From positions 25,312 to 89,311 of the forward strand of contig NZ_LNAL01000002.1 in NCBI RefSeq assembly GCF_001483135.1: a stretch of 64,000 bases of DNA. The letters run 5' to 3'. Made by a program: the position numbers and the translations under genes. This document shows, piece by piece, positions 9,171 to 19,561 of the stretch; within the stretch, counting starts at the first letter, position 1; each line of letters opens with the position of its first letter. The stretch comes from Solirubrum puertoriconensis. GTDB lineage: Bacteria; Bacteroidota; Bacteroidia; Cytophagales; Hymenobacteraceae. The notes below the pieces were generated by a model. The model was not told the DNA's origin and searched no databases. It was given only the letters and a program-made list of their open reading frames with translations.

Positions 9171-9635
9171 TTAGCCCTGCAATACCGGCGCAGTTGCCAA
9201 TTGCAAAGCCCGGCAATGTGCCAGCCATTGCATGGCTACTTGCTCCTCGATAAACCGGCGCACCTGGTAGGGCCGGTTATCGAAGTAGTTTAAAGAAGGC
9301 AGGTTGGTATCCGTCTCCAGGTCGTTGAGGTGCGCGGGCGTAAACAGGTACCCTAGGTACGTTTGCCCTCCGAGCCGGGTCGCCAGTTGCGGAAAGAACG
9401 TCTCCATCATCCAGCGCGAGTCGCTGCTGTGGGCGTGGGTGCGGCGGCGGCCATCAACCAGCCAAAAGCGGCACTGTAGCTCGGCAGCGGCCTCCAACAT
9501 TAGGTGGTAGCCGGCTTGTAGCTCCTCCGTGGTAAGCGGCTGCAGCCAGCGGCCAACCAGCACACCCAACTCGGGCCGGTAAACGAGCTGCAAAAATTCC
9601 GGAGAAGGCAGGGTACGCATAGCTGAAAACGACAA
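9171..9635 (-). CDS. STAS-like hypothetical protein (paralog 2 of 3)
   Basis: 154 residues, soluble, no signal peptide. It shows the same order of strands and helices as the products at 288 and 24597 (an initial strand pair, a QAGYHLMLEAAAEL helix, a FWLVDGRRR strand, a TYLGYLF strand, a C-terminal helix), but identity is low and the conserved LNDN and TFDD motifs are replaced. It is therefore a divergent member of the set. The fold assignment is inference. It has no functional neighbours. Confidence 0.7.
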   Translation of the reverse strand: MSFSAMRTLPSPEFLQLVYRPELGVLVGRWLQPLTTEELQAGYHLMLEAAAELQCRFWLVDGRRRTHAHSSDSRWMMETFFPQLATRLGGQTYLGYLFTPAHLNDLETDTNLPSLNYFDNRPYQVRRFIEEQVAMQWLAHCRALQLATAPVLQG

Positions 9636-9988
9636 AGCGGCTTGTAGGTAAGCCTTAAATGGAGGCTACGCGCATCCGCTGCCCTAGGTTCGGCCGCGGA
9701 CGATGCCCACTACCAGCCATGCCATCTGCCAATTGCACCTGATTTACTTCGGCGTACTGTGGCTTTGCTTCAGCGCGGCCAATCAGCCAACACTCTTCAC
9801 GTACCCCGCTTTGCACTAATGTTTGTACGGCCGCGCTTATAAGCCAATTTTCAATTGATTAAATACAAATATTTTGTAATTTAAAGCATACCGCGCCAGC
9901 TGCTCTTCTCCAGAACAGCCTCCCTATCTACACCTATTGTTACACCTCAACTGCTTGTGCCCATGAACCTATCCTTAATGCTACACCT
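9636..9988. other. Intergenic region with AT-rich promoter segment
   Basis: 353 bp between the divergent STAS-like gene and the LuxR-type regulator. The left half has host-like GC content. Positions 9840-9885 are abruptly AT-rich and carry the promoter candidate annotated separately. No open frame or repeat of note. Confidence 0.5.
9855..9884 (+). promoter_or_regulatory. Candidate Bacteroidota-type promoter for the LuxR regulator
   Basis: TTG at 9855-9857, a 19-nt spacer, then TAATTTAA at 9877-9884. This resembles the Bacteroidota consensus TTG-N19-21-TAnnTTTG apart from the last base. It would start transcripts about 100 nt before the ATG at 9989. Confidence 0.35.
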
Positions 9989-10624
9989 ATGCCACTATCC
10001 AGCAATGCAGTTCTGGTGGCTGCGCCGCCCAGCCTACACCGGCAGGGCCTGCTTGCCACCCTACGCGAAACCTGGCCGCATCTAGCACTCAACATCACGG
10101 CCGACGCGCTGCAACTTCCGGCACTTCTTCGCCAGCAGTCCTACGCGCTGCTGGTGCTTGATTATGCCCTTACCGCGCAGCCGCTTCCGCGTGTATTGGC
10201 GCAACTCCATGCCATCCGTAGCCAACAACCGGTATTGGTGCTTACCGCCCAACGCCTCAGCCCCACCATGCGGGTTGAACTGCTGCAAAGCGGGCCCCAC
10301 TTACTCCTGCCGCGCTACACTACGCCGCACGATGTGGTAGTGGCTGTTGCGCCGTGGGTGCTTGGCGGCTCTGGTTGCGCCACACCTTCCAATGAAACCA
10401 CGCCTACCCGCCATCACGCGCCTCCTACCCCATTCAGTAGCCGCGAATTGGAAGTGCTGCACCTTGTGGTAGCTGACTGTTGCAATCAGGAAATAGCCGA
10501 GCGGTTGTGCCTCAGCGTGCGAACCGTGGAAAGCCACCGCCGCGCGTTGCTGCAAAAAACCGGTGCTAAGACGTTGGTGGGGCTGGTAGTGCAGGCTGTG
10601 CGAGAGGGATGGGTGGTTGCGTAA
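9989..10624 (+). CDS. LuxR-family DNA-binding regulator with degenerate receiver domain
   Basis: 211 residues. The C-terminus (about 147-205) is a clear LuxR/NarL helix-turn-helix (SSRELEVLHLVVA, NQEIAERLCLSVRTVESH). The N-terminal 120 residues fold-match a response-regulator receiver: the phospho-acceptor position survives (ALLVLDYAL), but the acidic pair after strand 1 is missing (AVLVAAPPSL) and the switch lysine is replaced by arginine (LLPRYT). It is probably not controlled by ordinary phosphorylation. No histidine kinase gene is adjacent. Target genes unknown. Confidence 0.85.
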   Translation: MPLSSNAVLVAAPPSLHRQGLLATLRETWPHLALNITADALQLPALLRQQSYALLVLDYALTAQPLPRVLAQLHAIRSQQPVLVLTAQRLSPTMRVELLQSGPHLLLPRYTTPHDVVVAVAPWVLGGSGCATPSNETTPTRHHAPPTPFSSRELEVLHLVVADCCNQEIAERLCLSVRTVESHRRALLQKTGAKTLVGLVVQAVREGWVVA

Positions 10625-10802
10625 AGTTCAGTAGAAGCACGGTTGTTCACACTCCATCCCTGTTCAATCTTTCTGTTGTTGATAAAAGACCATCAGACTC
10701 TCAACTTACGCTAACCACAAGTAGGCTAAATGACTTATAATAAGAATAATAGCTAACAATCAGGATGTATTCGTATTGAAAGCCTAGACCGTGCTTTATG
10801 TT

Positions 10803-10849
10803 AAAAACACGAGAGCCGCCGAAGTCAACTTCGGCGGCTCTCGTGTTTT

Positions 10850-10850
<1 letters not shown>
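10803..10850. terminator. Bidirectional terminator hairpin at the ettA 3' end
   Basis: A perfect 21-bp stem (10803-10823 with 10830-10850) with a 6-nt loop, A-tract on one side and T-tract on the other, so it can work on both strands. The T-tract runs directly into the ettA stop codon at 10852-10850. Confidence 0.9.
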
Positions 10851-12517
<1,667 letters not shown>

Positions 12518-13019
12518 GCAGTAAGCTGAATGTGTAGATATCGGGTGAGGTAAAACAACGGCCTTGCCCGGGCGGGTAAGACAGCCCTAGGTGCGCCGGT
12601 TGGGTTGCAGCCGGAGCAGCCCCAGGTGGCGCACCGCGGGCCAAGCTGCGCCGCTGGTGTGCTTTGCCAAGGCCCAGGTGCCCAGCCACAACCTACCCCG
12701 GCACTGGCTAAGCCAAGCGCAGGCACCCACCTAGGCGGGCGCAAAACGCGGGCAAGTGCGGGCGTACTGCAAAGCTAAGCCGCGCCCGGCACAGAAACAC
12801 ACCGCGTAAGGCTTGCATTGTAAGCAAACTTAGGTGCAACTTCCGGCTGCGTACGCTGTCTTCGCATCAAGCACGAAGCTTGGCGGCGCTATTCACTTTC
12901 TTTAGCCCAACGAACCTCGTCTTTTACCGTACCGCCAAGTAGCTACGAATCCCGTAAACTTGTGCGTTTATCGCTTCCCGCCACCCACCACTCCGCTCCT
13001 GTTTAGGACGTTTATCCTT
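12518..13019. other. Long intergenic region between ettA and the DUF349 gene
   Basis: 502 bp between divergently transcribed genes, so it must contain both promoters. Composition is mostly host-like with several CCTAGG sites (near 12588 and 12731). A TAAACTTG at 12955-12962 resembles a -7 box for the plus-strand gene, but no TTG lies at the right distance. An in-frame ATG at 12960 would extend the DUF349 protein by 20 residues that look non-native. Nothing else recognised. Confidence 0.5.
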
Positions 13020-14324
13020 ATGGAACAGCAAGAGCAGCTGCTCAATCAGGCTCGCCAATTTGGCTATATCGAAGGCGACCAAGTATGGCTTCGCCCGTTC
13101 ATGGACCTGCCCGCCCGGCAGGTAGGCCAGGTAAAAGACACCGAAGACGCGGCCCTGCTGTACTTCGCGCAGCGTTTCGAGAGCTTCCGCGGCAAGGTCG
13201 ATGACCTGCTCAGCCGCATCGAAGAATCAGAAAACAAGGGTTCATTCCTGATGAAGGCGCTGCACCTTAAGGAGCAGATTGCCTCGTACGATGGCCTAGG
13301 CGACTTTACCGAGCTACACCGCCGCCTCACCGACGCCGAGGAGCACATCCGCACGCTGGTGGCCCGCAACCGCGAAAAGAACCTCGCCACCAAGGTGAAG
13401 CTTATTGAGGAGGCCGAGTCGCTGCGCGACACCATCGACTGGCAGGCCAGCGGCGAAAAGCTGAAGGAACTGCGCCAGGCGTGGATCAAAACGGGCCCCG
13501 TAAGCAAGGAGCTGACCGACGAGATGGAAACGCGCTTTCAGGCTTCCATCGAAGACTTCTACGTGCGCAAAAAGGCCTTCCAGGCTGATAAAAAGGCCAT
13601 GACGAACCGCGCGTTCGAGAAGTACAAGTCGCTCATTCATAAATCGGAAGCGCTGCAGAATTCCGATGACTGGGAAGGCACCACCGCCCAGCTGAAGCAA
13701 CTGCAGCAAGAGTGGAAAGAGGTAGGTGGCTCGCTGCCCCGCAAAACCGCCAACGACCTCTGGACGCGCTTCCGCGCCGCGCACAACCGCTTTTTCGACC
13801 GCTTGAAAGAGCACATCAGCTCGAAGCGCTCGGAAGCCAAGGATCAGTACATGGACGACAACCTGGGCCGCAAGCGCGCCTTGGTAGCCGAGGCCGAAGC
13901 CTTGCTCGAGCGCCCCATGCACGAAGCCGTAACCCGCGCCAAGGAGCTGCAGGCCGCCTGGAAAAAGGTAGGCCCCGTGCGCGGCCCCGAGTCGGACCAA
14001 GTGTGGGAGCAGTTTTTGGCTGCCTGCGACAAAGTGTTTGAACTCAGCTCGCTCGAGCACTACATCCGCAAGCGCCAGCCGCAAGAGGGGCCCAAGCCCA
14101 GCTCGCAGGAACAGCTTACGCAGCGTGTTACGGCTTTGCGCGAGTTCATCAAGTACGACCGCCAGGAGCAGGACGTGCTGCAGGAAAACCTAGGCAAGCT
14201 GAACGACTCGCCGGGCAACGATGCTTTCCGTACGATGCTGCAAAGCAAAATCAGGGCGTTTGAGCGGAAAATCCGCACGAAAAACGAGCTGATCGACCTG
14301 CTCCGTCAGCGATACGCCGAATAA
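13020..14324 (+). CDS. DUF349 domain-containing protein
   Basis: 434 residues from ATG 13020 (MEQQEQLLNQ), preferred over the ATG at 12960 because the 20 extra residues have no family character. The protein is a chain of DUF349 repeats of about 70 residues, each a charged three-helix unit with W-K-x-x-G motifs: WQASGEKLKELRQAWIKTGPV, EWKEVGGSLPR, AAWKKVGPVRGPESD. It is cytoplasmic and largely coiled-coil. The family is common in Bacteroidota; its role is not settled. Followed by the DUF2795 gene, probably under a separate promoter. Confidence 0.88.
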   Translation: MEQQEQLLNQARQFGYIEGDQVWLRPFMDLPARQVGQVKDTEDAALLYFAQRFESFRGKVDDLLSRIEESENKGSFLMKALHLKEQIASYDGLGDFTELHRRLTDAEEHIRTLVARNREKNLATKVKLIEEAESLRDTIDWQASGEKLKELRQAWIKTGPVSKELTDEMETRFQASIEDFYVRKKAFQADKKAMTNRAFEKYKSLIHKSEALQNSDDWEGTTAQLKQLQQEWKEVGGSLPRKTANDLWTRFRAAHNRFFDRLKEHISSKRSEAKDQYMDDNLGRKRALVAEAEALLERPMHEAVTRAKELQAAWKKVGPVRGPESDQVWEQFLAACDKVFELSSLEHYIRKRQPQEGPKPSSQEQLTQRVTALREFIKYDRQEQDVLQENLGKLNDSPGNDAFRTMLQSKIRAFERKIRTKNELIDLLRQRYAE

Positions 14325-14459
14325 TCTAACATTTCTTTGCGTTTTACGTTGTCCAAACGCCTGTTGAACTGACGCCTTGGCGCACTATATTTCGGCGGCC
14401 GGATTTTTGTTAGCGGCATACCGCGACTTTACCCAACTCATTTTACGCACAACCTTACT

Positions 14460-14681
14460 ATGTACTGGACCCTGGAACTCGCCTCGTATCTGGAAGATGC
14501 TCCCTGGCCCGCCACCAAGGACGAGCTCATCGACTACTCGATTCGTTCGGGCGCTCCGATGGAGGTAGTGGAAAACCTGCAGGCCCTCGAAGATGACGGC
14601 CAGCCTTACGAGAGCATCGAAGAAGTTTGGCCGGACTACCCGACCAAAGAAGACTTCATGTTCAACGAAGACGAGTATTAA
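14460..14681 (+). CDS. DUF2795 family small acidic protein
   Basis: A 73-residue acidic cytoplasmic protein matching the DUF2795 family: MYWTLELASYLEDAPWPATK, ELIDYSIRSGAPMEVVENL and the tail EEVWPDYPTKEDF are highly conserved across Bacteroidota. The fold is a small helical domain; no activity is established. Isolated, with 135 bp upstream and a short gap before the ABC ATPase gene. Confidence 0.92.
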   Translation: MYWTLELASYLEDAPWPATKDELIDYSIRSGAPMEVVENLQALEDDGQPYESIEEVWPDYPTKEDFMFNEDEY

Positions 14682-14699
14682 GCCAGTTATCGGTTTTTA

Positions 14700-14787
14700 G
14701 TTGTCAGTTGTCCGGGTCTTTGCTGCCCTGAAGCCGCCTATTTAATGAGTCTGCTGACTGACAACTCACAACTGACAACCGACAACG
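14700..14787. repeat. GTTGTCAGTTGT-type inverted and tandem repeat
   Basis: A GTTGTC motif on the plus strand near 14700-14710 is mirrored by repeated ACAAC/TGACAAC units at 14757-14787. The right part reads as several imperfect copies of a 7-11 nt unit and forms the first codons of the ABC ATPase gene. Copies of such units are easily moved or amplified; origin unknown. Confidence 0.5.
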
Positions 14788-15536
14788 CTCCCATTGCGCT
14801 GAGCGCAGTAAATTTGGTTGCGGGGTACGAACATCGCGTTCTGCTCCGCAACCTTTTTTTGTCGGTACCCGAAGGCGCGTTTGTTGCGATTGTGGGCCAC
14901 AACGGCGCCGGCAAAACCACCTTGTTTCGGGTGCTTACGGGGCAACTGCCCTACACCGGCCACGTACAGCTGCACGGCCGCGACTTGCAGCACATTCGGC
15001 GGCCGGCGGCCGAGGGCATACTGGCCCATTTGCCGCAACGCAACGCCATCAGCTTCCCGATTGAGGTGCGCGAGTTGGTGGTGATGGGCCGCTTCCGGCA
15101 GCGCCGCGGCATGCTCGCCGGCTACACCACGCAGGATTACGCCCTGGCCGACGAGGCTTTGCAACAGGTAGGCGCTGCGCACCTAGCGCACCAGAATTTT
15201 ACCCTGCTTTCGGGCGGCGAGCAGCAATTGGTATGGCTGGCGCAACTGTTGCTGCAAGATGCCCGCCTGTGGCTGCTCGACGAGCCCACGCAGCAGCTCG
15301 ATGTGTACTACCGCCGGCGCGTGTTTAGCCTGCTGCAGCAGTGGGTGCAGGAGCGTCACAAAACCATCCTCTGCATCACCCACGACCTCGATCAACTGCC
15401 TAACCTACCCGGTTACCTGCTTAACCTTTCGGCGCCGGAACCGCAGCTGCAGCCCCTGAGCGAGGCCACCGTAACCGCCGCACGCGAGTGGTTGGAAAAC
15501 GAAGCTAGCTTACCTACGGTGTACGCCCGGCCCTAG
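14745..15536 (+). CDS. ABC transporter ATP-binding protein (iron/heme-type)
   Basis: A 263-residue ABC ATPase: Walker A GHNGAGKTT, Q-loop LPQRNAISFP, signature LLSGGEQQLVWLAQ (LSGGE), Walker B LWLLDEPTQQLD and switch His in CITHD. The layout resembles FecE/BtuD-type ATPases for iron chelates or vitamin B12. No permease or binding protein lies nearby, so the substrate is unknown. The first 14 residues (MSLLTDNSQLTTDN) are encoded by an intergenic-style repeat, so the real start could differ. Its TAG stop overlaps the converging lycopene cyclase stop. Confidence 0.85.
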   Translation: MSLLTDNSQLTTDNAPIALSAVNLVAGYEHRVLLRNLFLSVPEGAFVAIVGHNGAGKTTLFRVLTGQLPYTGHVQLHGRDLQHIRRPAAEGILAHLPQRNAISFPIEVRELVVMGRFRQRRGMLAGYTTQDYALADEALQQVGAAHLAHQNFTLLSGGEQQLVWLAQLLLQDARLWLLDEPTQQLDVYYRRRVFSLLQQWVQERHKTILCITHDLDQLPNLPGYLLNLSAPEPQLQPLSEATVTAAREWLENEASLPTVYARP

Positions 15537-16747
15537 GCCTGCACCAACTGCCGGGCAGCCGGCACCTCGCGCATGCCCGGTTTGCCCCGTAGCACGTTGG
15601 CAATCGAGTGCATAAATGGCCAGGGCGTTACAGAGTTCATCACCTGAAAATTCTCGACCCAATTGGTGCGCTCGTCCAGAAAATCGAGGATGCGCTCCAC
15701 GGGGTTGTTAGCGAACAGCTCGCTGAAAATTTCGCTGGTTCGCTCACCCTCTCGCTGCATGATATCGAGCAACAAGGTGTCGAACAGGCGAAACTGCCAC
15801 TCGTCGCCGGTAAGGTCGGCAGGCAATGTGCCAGTATTGGCCAGGGCTGTCGTGAGCCGCGCAGCGTGCTGTTGCATGCGTAGGAAGGCATAGCCGGTAC
15901 TGGCTTTTACGCGGCCACCCCGGGTGCCTAGGTGCACAATGTTGGCGCCGGCGCTTGGCTCGAAGTAGTGGTCGGTCATCGGGATGGCGCCGGCCTCGGT
16001 TTCGGCAATGCGGTAGGGCTTGCCGCCCAGGTGTTGGGCCAAGTACTCGCGCAGGGCCTGCTCGTACTCGGCTTGCGGCAGCAGCGTGCCCGAAAACAGC
16101 GTGTACTCAATCAAGGCCCGCCGTGGCGAAAACGGCAGCACATACACAAAGCGGCACTCGTGGTGTTGCGGCACCCGAAAATCCATGAACACCGGGGTGC
16201 TGGCATCAAAGGCATCGTAATCGGTTTCTACCTCCCAGCCCACAAAGTGCTGCCAGAGGTAGCGCTTATCGGCGCGGCGCTCGGGCTTGGGCGGTCGGCT
16301 ATCAAAGCCAAACCGGGCGCTAAAGCTACCGGCCGTAGTGTGGGCTACTACGCCATCGGGGGTATTCTCAAGCTGCTCAACGCTGGCTTGCACTAGGGTA
16401 AACTGCTCTGGCCGGGCACCTAGGGCTTGCTGCACAAAACGGTAAAAATCGAGGCCGCGCAGGGTGCAGTAGCGGTACCGCCGCAAGGGCAACACCACAT
16501 CAATCCGTGGGCTCCGAAACGCCAGCTGCCGCCACTCGGCCGCCAGCACGGCATCGTAGGGCGTGGGCTGGTCCGTCCAGAACGACCAAGTACGGTCGTT
16601 GTGGCTTTTCTGCTCCGGCTCGAGCAGCAGCACGCGCTTGTGGCGCAGGCGGGTCTCCTGGCTGATGTGGTAAGCCAAGCTCAGCCCGGCCGCGCCGCCA
16701 CCAGCGAGTAGATAGTCGAAATCAGACCGAGTTGTCGTCACAGGCAC
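15533..16747 (-). CDS. crtY: Lycopene cyclase
   Basis: Forms beta-ionone rings on lycopene (or a related acyclic carotenoid) in pigment synthesis. The 404-residue protein starts with a dinucleotide-binding fold (DYLLAGGGAAGLSLAYH, residues 11-27) and contains the family's NDRTWSFW and PHTDHY-like segments (here IPMTDHYF), plus RGGRVKASTGYAF, typical of CrtY-type enzymes. No other carotenoid gene is in the window. The pigment itself cannot be stated, but red carotenoids are characteristic of Hymenobacter. Its stop codon overlaps the converging ABC ATPase stop within one CCTAGG. Confidence 0.9.
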   Translation of the reverse strand: MPVTTTRSDFDYLLAGGGAAGLSLAYHISQETRLRHKRVLLLEPEQKSHNDRTWSFWTDQPTPYDAVLAAEWRQLAFRSPRIDVVLPLRRYRYCTLRGLDFYRFVQQALGARPEQFTLVQASVEQLENTPDGVVAHTTAGSFSARFGFDSRPPKPERRADKRYLWQHFVGWEVETDYDAFDASTPVFMDFRVPQHHECRFVYVLPFSPRRALIEYTLFSGTLLPQAEYEQALREYLAQHLGGKPYRIAETEAGAIPMTDHYFEPSAGANIVHLGTRGGRVKASTGYAFLRMQQHAARLTTALANTGTLPADLTGDEWQFRLFDTLLLDIMQREGERTSEIFSELFANNPVERILDFLDERTNWVENFQVMNSVTPWPFMHSIANVLRGKPGMREVPAARQLVQA

Positions 16748-16851
16748 AAAAGAACGCAGCAGCCTTGTTTGTTTAAGCCAAGCTACGCACCAATTGCCTA
16801 GGTGCGCCCTGGCTCATACGCAACCTTGGCACCTAAAGGCCACTGCCGTCA

Positions 16852-16887
16852 CAAACAAAAGCGGCCCTGGTGCATACCAGAGCCGCC
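16852..16887 (-). terminator. Rho-independent terminator of the LOG-family gene
   Basis: On the minus strand, an 11-bp stem (16886-16876 with 16871-16861, one G-T pair) with a 4-nt loop is followed by TTTTGTTT. It lies about 30 bp after the stop at 16918. Confidence 0.85.
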
Positions 16888-16917
16888 CAAATAGTGCCGT
16901 AGCAGCGCCGCCGAGGC

Positions 16918-17787
16918 TTAGAAGTTCGGCGAGAGCAGGTACTTGCTGTAGAACTCGTCAATGATGCGCACGGCATCCGAGGGGTCGTCTACGATCTGCA
17001 CCAAGCTCATGTCCTCGGGCGAGATGTTGTGCTCCTCGTGCAGCATCACTTCCTCGATCCACTTGAACAGGCCGTTCCAGTAAGCCGAGCCCACCAGCAC
17101 GATGGGGAAGCGGCCGATTTTACGCGTCTGAATCAGGGTAATGGCTTCGAAGAGTTCGTCGAGGGTGCCGAAGCCGCCGGGCATGCCAATGAAGCCCTGC
17201 GAGTACTTCACAAACATCACCTTGCGCACGAAGAAATAATCGAAGTTGATAACCTTATCGGGGTCGATGTAGATGTTGTGCGTCTGTTCGAAAGGAAGTT
17301 CGATGTTGAGGCCTACCGACTTACCGCCCTCGGCGCGGGCGCCTTTGTTGCCGGCTTCCATGATGCCGGGGCCACCACCTGTGATTACGCCGTAGCCGTG
17401 GCGTACCAGCTTGGCCGCAATGTCCTCGGCCATTTGGTAGTAGGGGTTGTCGGGTTTGGTGCGAGCCGAACCAAAGATGGATACGCACGGACCGATTTTG
17501 GCGAGCTTCTCGAAGCCCTCCACGAACTCGGCCATCACCTTAAAGATCTGCCACGAGTCGGCAATCTTAATCTCGTTCCAGTCCTTATCAACAAACGCCT
17601 TGCGGATCTTCTGCTCATCGTCGAGCTGCACGGTACGCTCGCCGTGGGTTTGCTCCCGGATGTCGCTGATCGAGGTAACCTTGTTGTCGTTAACGTCGGG
17701 CTGCGTGATGATGCGGCCGCTGCCGGCGTTGTGAGCTTCTTCCTGGAGTTTGGTTTTGCTCGTTTTTTTCAGTTTGGTCATAGCCAC
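16918..17787 (-). CDS. LOG family protein (TIGR00730-type nucleotide phosphoribohydrolase)
   Basis: 289 residues with a lysine-decarboxylase-like Rossmann domain from about residue 95. Diagnostic motifs are VITGGGPGIMEAGNKGA and MPGGFGTLDELFE (the PGGxGTxxE catalytic signature). Family members hydrolyse the N-glycosidic bond of nucleoside 5'-monophosphates, including cytokinin precursors. The substrate here cannot be read from sequence. The first ~80 residues are a charged, probably disordered extension not needed for the core fold. A palindrome and promoter-like box lie about 130-170 bp upstream. Confidence 0.92.
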   Translation of the reverse strand: MAMTKLKKTSKTKLQEEAHNAGSGRIITQPDVNDNKVTSISDIREQTHGERTVQLDDEQKIRKAFVDKDWNEIKIADSWQIFKVMAEFVEGFEKLAKIGPCVSIFGSARTKPDNPYYQMAEDIAAKLVRHGYGVITGGGPGIMEAGNKGARAEGGKSVGLNIELPFEQTHNIYIDPDKVINFDYFFVRKVMFVKYSQGFIGMPGGFGTLDELFEAITLIQTRKIGRFPIVLVGSAYWNGLFKWIEEVMLHEEHNISPEDMSLVQIVDDPSDAVRIIDEFYSKYLLSPNF

Positions 17788-17917
17788 GCTGATGAAGTAA
17801 GGGGTCTGCCAACGGGCTTGCTCAACCGCACGGTTTCGGGCACGGCAGACCGGGTAGTGAAAGGTGGGAAAAGAAAGGGCAAAAAGAAAGCCGCTCTGCC
17901 CCTACGGACACAGCGAC

Positions 17918-17958
17918 CAAAAGTATCGGCGGCCAAGTTAACAATTTGTTAACTTGGC
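17918..17958 (-). promoter_or_regulatory. Palindrome with overlapping promoter-like element upstream of the LOG gene
   Basis: A perfect 11-bp inverted repeat with a 5-nt AATTT centre spans 17932-17958 (GCCAAGTTAAC and its complement). On the minus strand TACTTTTG (17925-17918) matches the Bacteroidota -7 consensus TAnnTTTG exactly, and a TTG lies in the palindrome 16 nt further upstream, slightly short of the usual spacing. No T-tract follows the hairpin, so an operator is more likely than a terminator. Confidence 0.4.
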
Positions 17959-18079
17959 GCTAGCCATATGGTTAAATTGTTAAGCACTGAGCCGCAGCCA
18001 AGCTGGCAACTAACGCAACCACCTAGGGCAGAGTTACCGCGGAGCAGAAGACAGCAGTATCCGGGCCGCTCACCTCGTA

Positions 18080-19342
18080 TTATTTCGAGCGAATGGCAAT
18101 AACGGGGTCCATCATGGAGGCTATTACCGCCGGCACAATCCCCGAAATTACCCCGATCAGCACCGAAAGGCTCAGGCCTAACATAATGCGATTCGCCGAC
18201 ATCGATACTTTCAGGGCATCCTGAGGCACCAAGGTAACCAGCCACACCAAGAACAAGCCCGCCGCACCGCCTACCAGGCACAAAAACACCGCCTCGAACA
18301 GGAACTGCGACAGGATAAAGAAGTTGTTGGCGCCAAGCGACTTCTGAATACCGATGATGTTGGTCCGCTCTTTTACCGACACGAACATGATGTTGGCAAT
18401 GCCAAAGCCGCCCACCAGAATAGCAAACGAGCCAATCACTGCGCCGGCTACGCCAATTACTCCAAACAGCTTGGTAATGGCATCGGCCAGCATTTCGGGG
18501 CGGTTCAGGGCAAAATCGTCTTCCTCGCGGGGTTTCAGGCCCCGAATGTTGCGCATGGCCCCGCGTACCTCCGCTTCCAAATTCAGCAGGCCGGGGTCGG
18601 TGTCGGTGCCTTTGATGCCGATGGTGGCTTGCGCGCCCCCTAGACTACCGGTGCTCAGGGCAAACATTTTGGTGAAGGCACCTAGGGGCAGCAGGCAGTT
18701 GGTGTCGTTGCTGGGGGTATCGAGCAGTTTCTTGCCTTCCTTTTCCATCACGCCCACGATGGTAAACTTCTGCCCTTGAGTACGAAACTCGCGACCTAGG
18801 GCCGAGCCGTTGGGGTACAGGTTGTGGGCAATGTCGTAGCCTACCACGGCCACGTTGCGAGCAGCGTCCATCTCCTGTGGCGTAAAGTAGCGGCCCTCCT
18901 GTATCGGCACGCTCGATACCTGGCGGTAGTCGTACGTAACGCCTTGCAGAGCAATGCCCTCCACGCTGTTGGTACCGGCCTTGAGCGTGTTGCCGCCGCG
19001 CGCCGCAAACACGGCTACGCCGCGGTTGTTCTCGGCCGTAAGCCGGCGCTGCAGCTCCCGAAACTCCCGCACCGAGGGGTTGGGCCGGTTAAAATACTTC
19101 CACCAGGGGTAATCGCCGCCAAAGGCCCAGGGCCACTTCTGCACATAGATGACCTTGTCGCCCACGAAGTTCATGCTCTGGCGGATGTTGGCCTCGAGCG
19201 AATCGACCACCGTGAACACCGAGATGATGGCGAAAATGCCCACCGTAACGCCCAGCAACGACAGCACCGTGCGCAGCAAATTGGAGCGAAGCGCCTGCCA
19301 GGCAAAGCGTAAACTCTCGAATAACAGGCGCAACGATTTCAT
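18080..19342 (-). CDS. MacB-type ABC transporter permease
   Basis: 420 residues from ATG 19342 (MKSLRLLFESLRFAWQALRS); an ATG eight codons earlier is less likely. Four membrane segments in the MacB/FtsX layout: one near the N-terminus (VLSLLGVTVGIFAIISVFTVV), then a large periplasmic MacB-PCD domain (about 60-270), then three C-terminal helices. The GVTVGIFAII and SVKERTNIIGIQKSLGA motifs are typical. Members work in efflux or lipoprotein/peptide export with a separate ATPase; none is adjacent. Substrate unknown. Confidence 0.9.
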   Translation of the reverse strand: MKSLRLLFESLRFAWQALRSNLLRTVLSLLGVTVGIFAIISVFTVVDSLEANIRQSMNFVGDKVIYVQKWPWAFGGDYPWWKYFNRPNPSVREFRELQRRLTAENNRGVAVFAARGGNTLKAGTNSVEGIALQGVTYDYRQVSSVPIQEGRYFTPQEMDAARNVAVVGYDIAHNLYPNGSALGREFRTQGQKFTIVGVMEKEGKKLLDTPSNDTNCLLPLGAFTKMFALSTGSLGGAQATIGIKGTDTDPGLLNLEAEVRGAMRNIRGLKPREEDDFALNRPEMLADAITKLFGVIGVAGAVIGSFAILVGGFGIANIMFVSVKERTNIIGIQKSLGANNFFILSQFLFEAVFLCLVGGAAGLFLVWLVTLVPQDALKVSMSANRIMLGLSLSVLIGVISGIVPAVIASMMDPVIAIRSK

Positions 19343-19561
19343 AGCGGCGAACTTGGGTGTCAGCAATTACTGGGGAAAGGTACAACACCGAAGCTCAGCC
19401 AAAGTATTGCCGGGCGTCATCTTTCCGGTGCGCTTTCACGTAGTGAAGGCTTTTCAGATTTCTAAGGGAAAGTAACGATATATCCAAGCCCGTTGCGTAC
19501 TTTTGCAATCCGAAAATTTTGCGTATTCTCCCCGTTTTCTTGCCTGTTCTAAACGCCGGCC

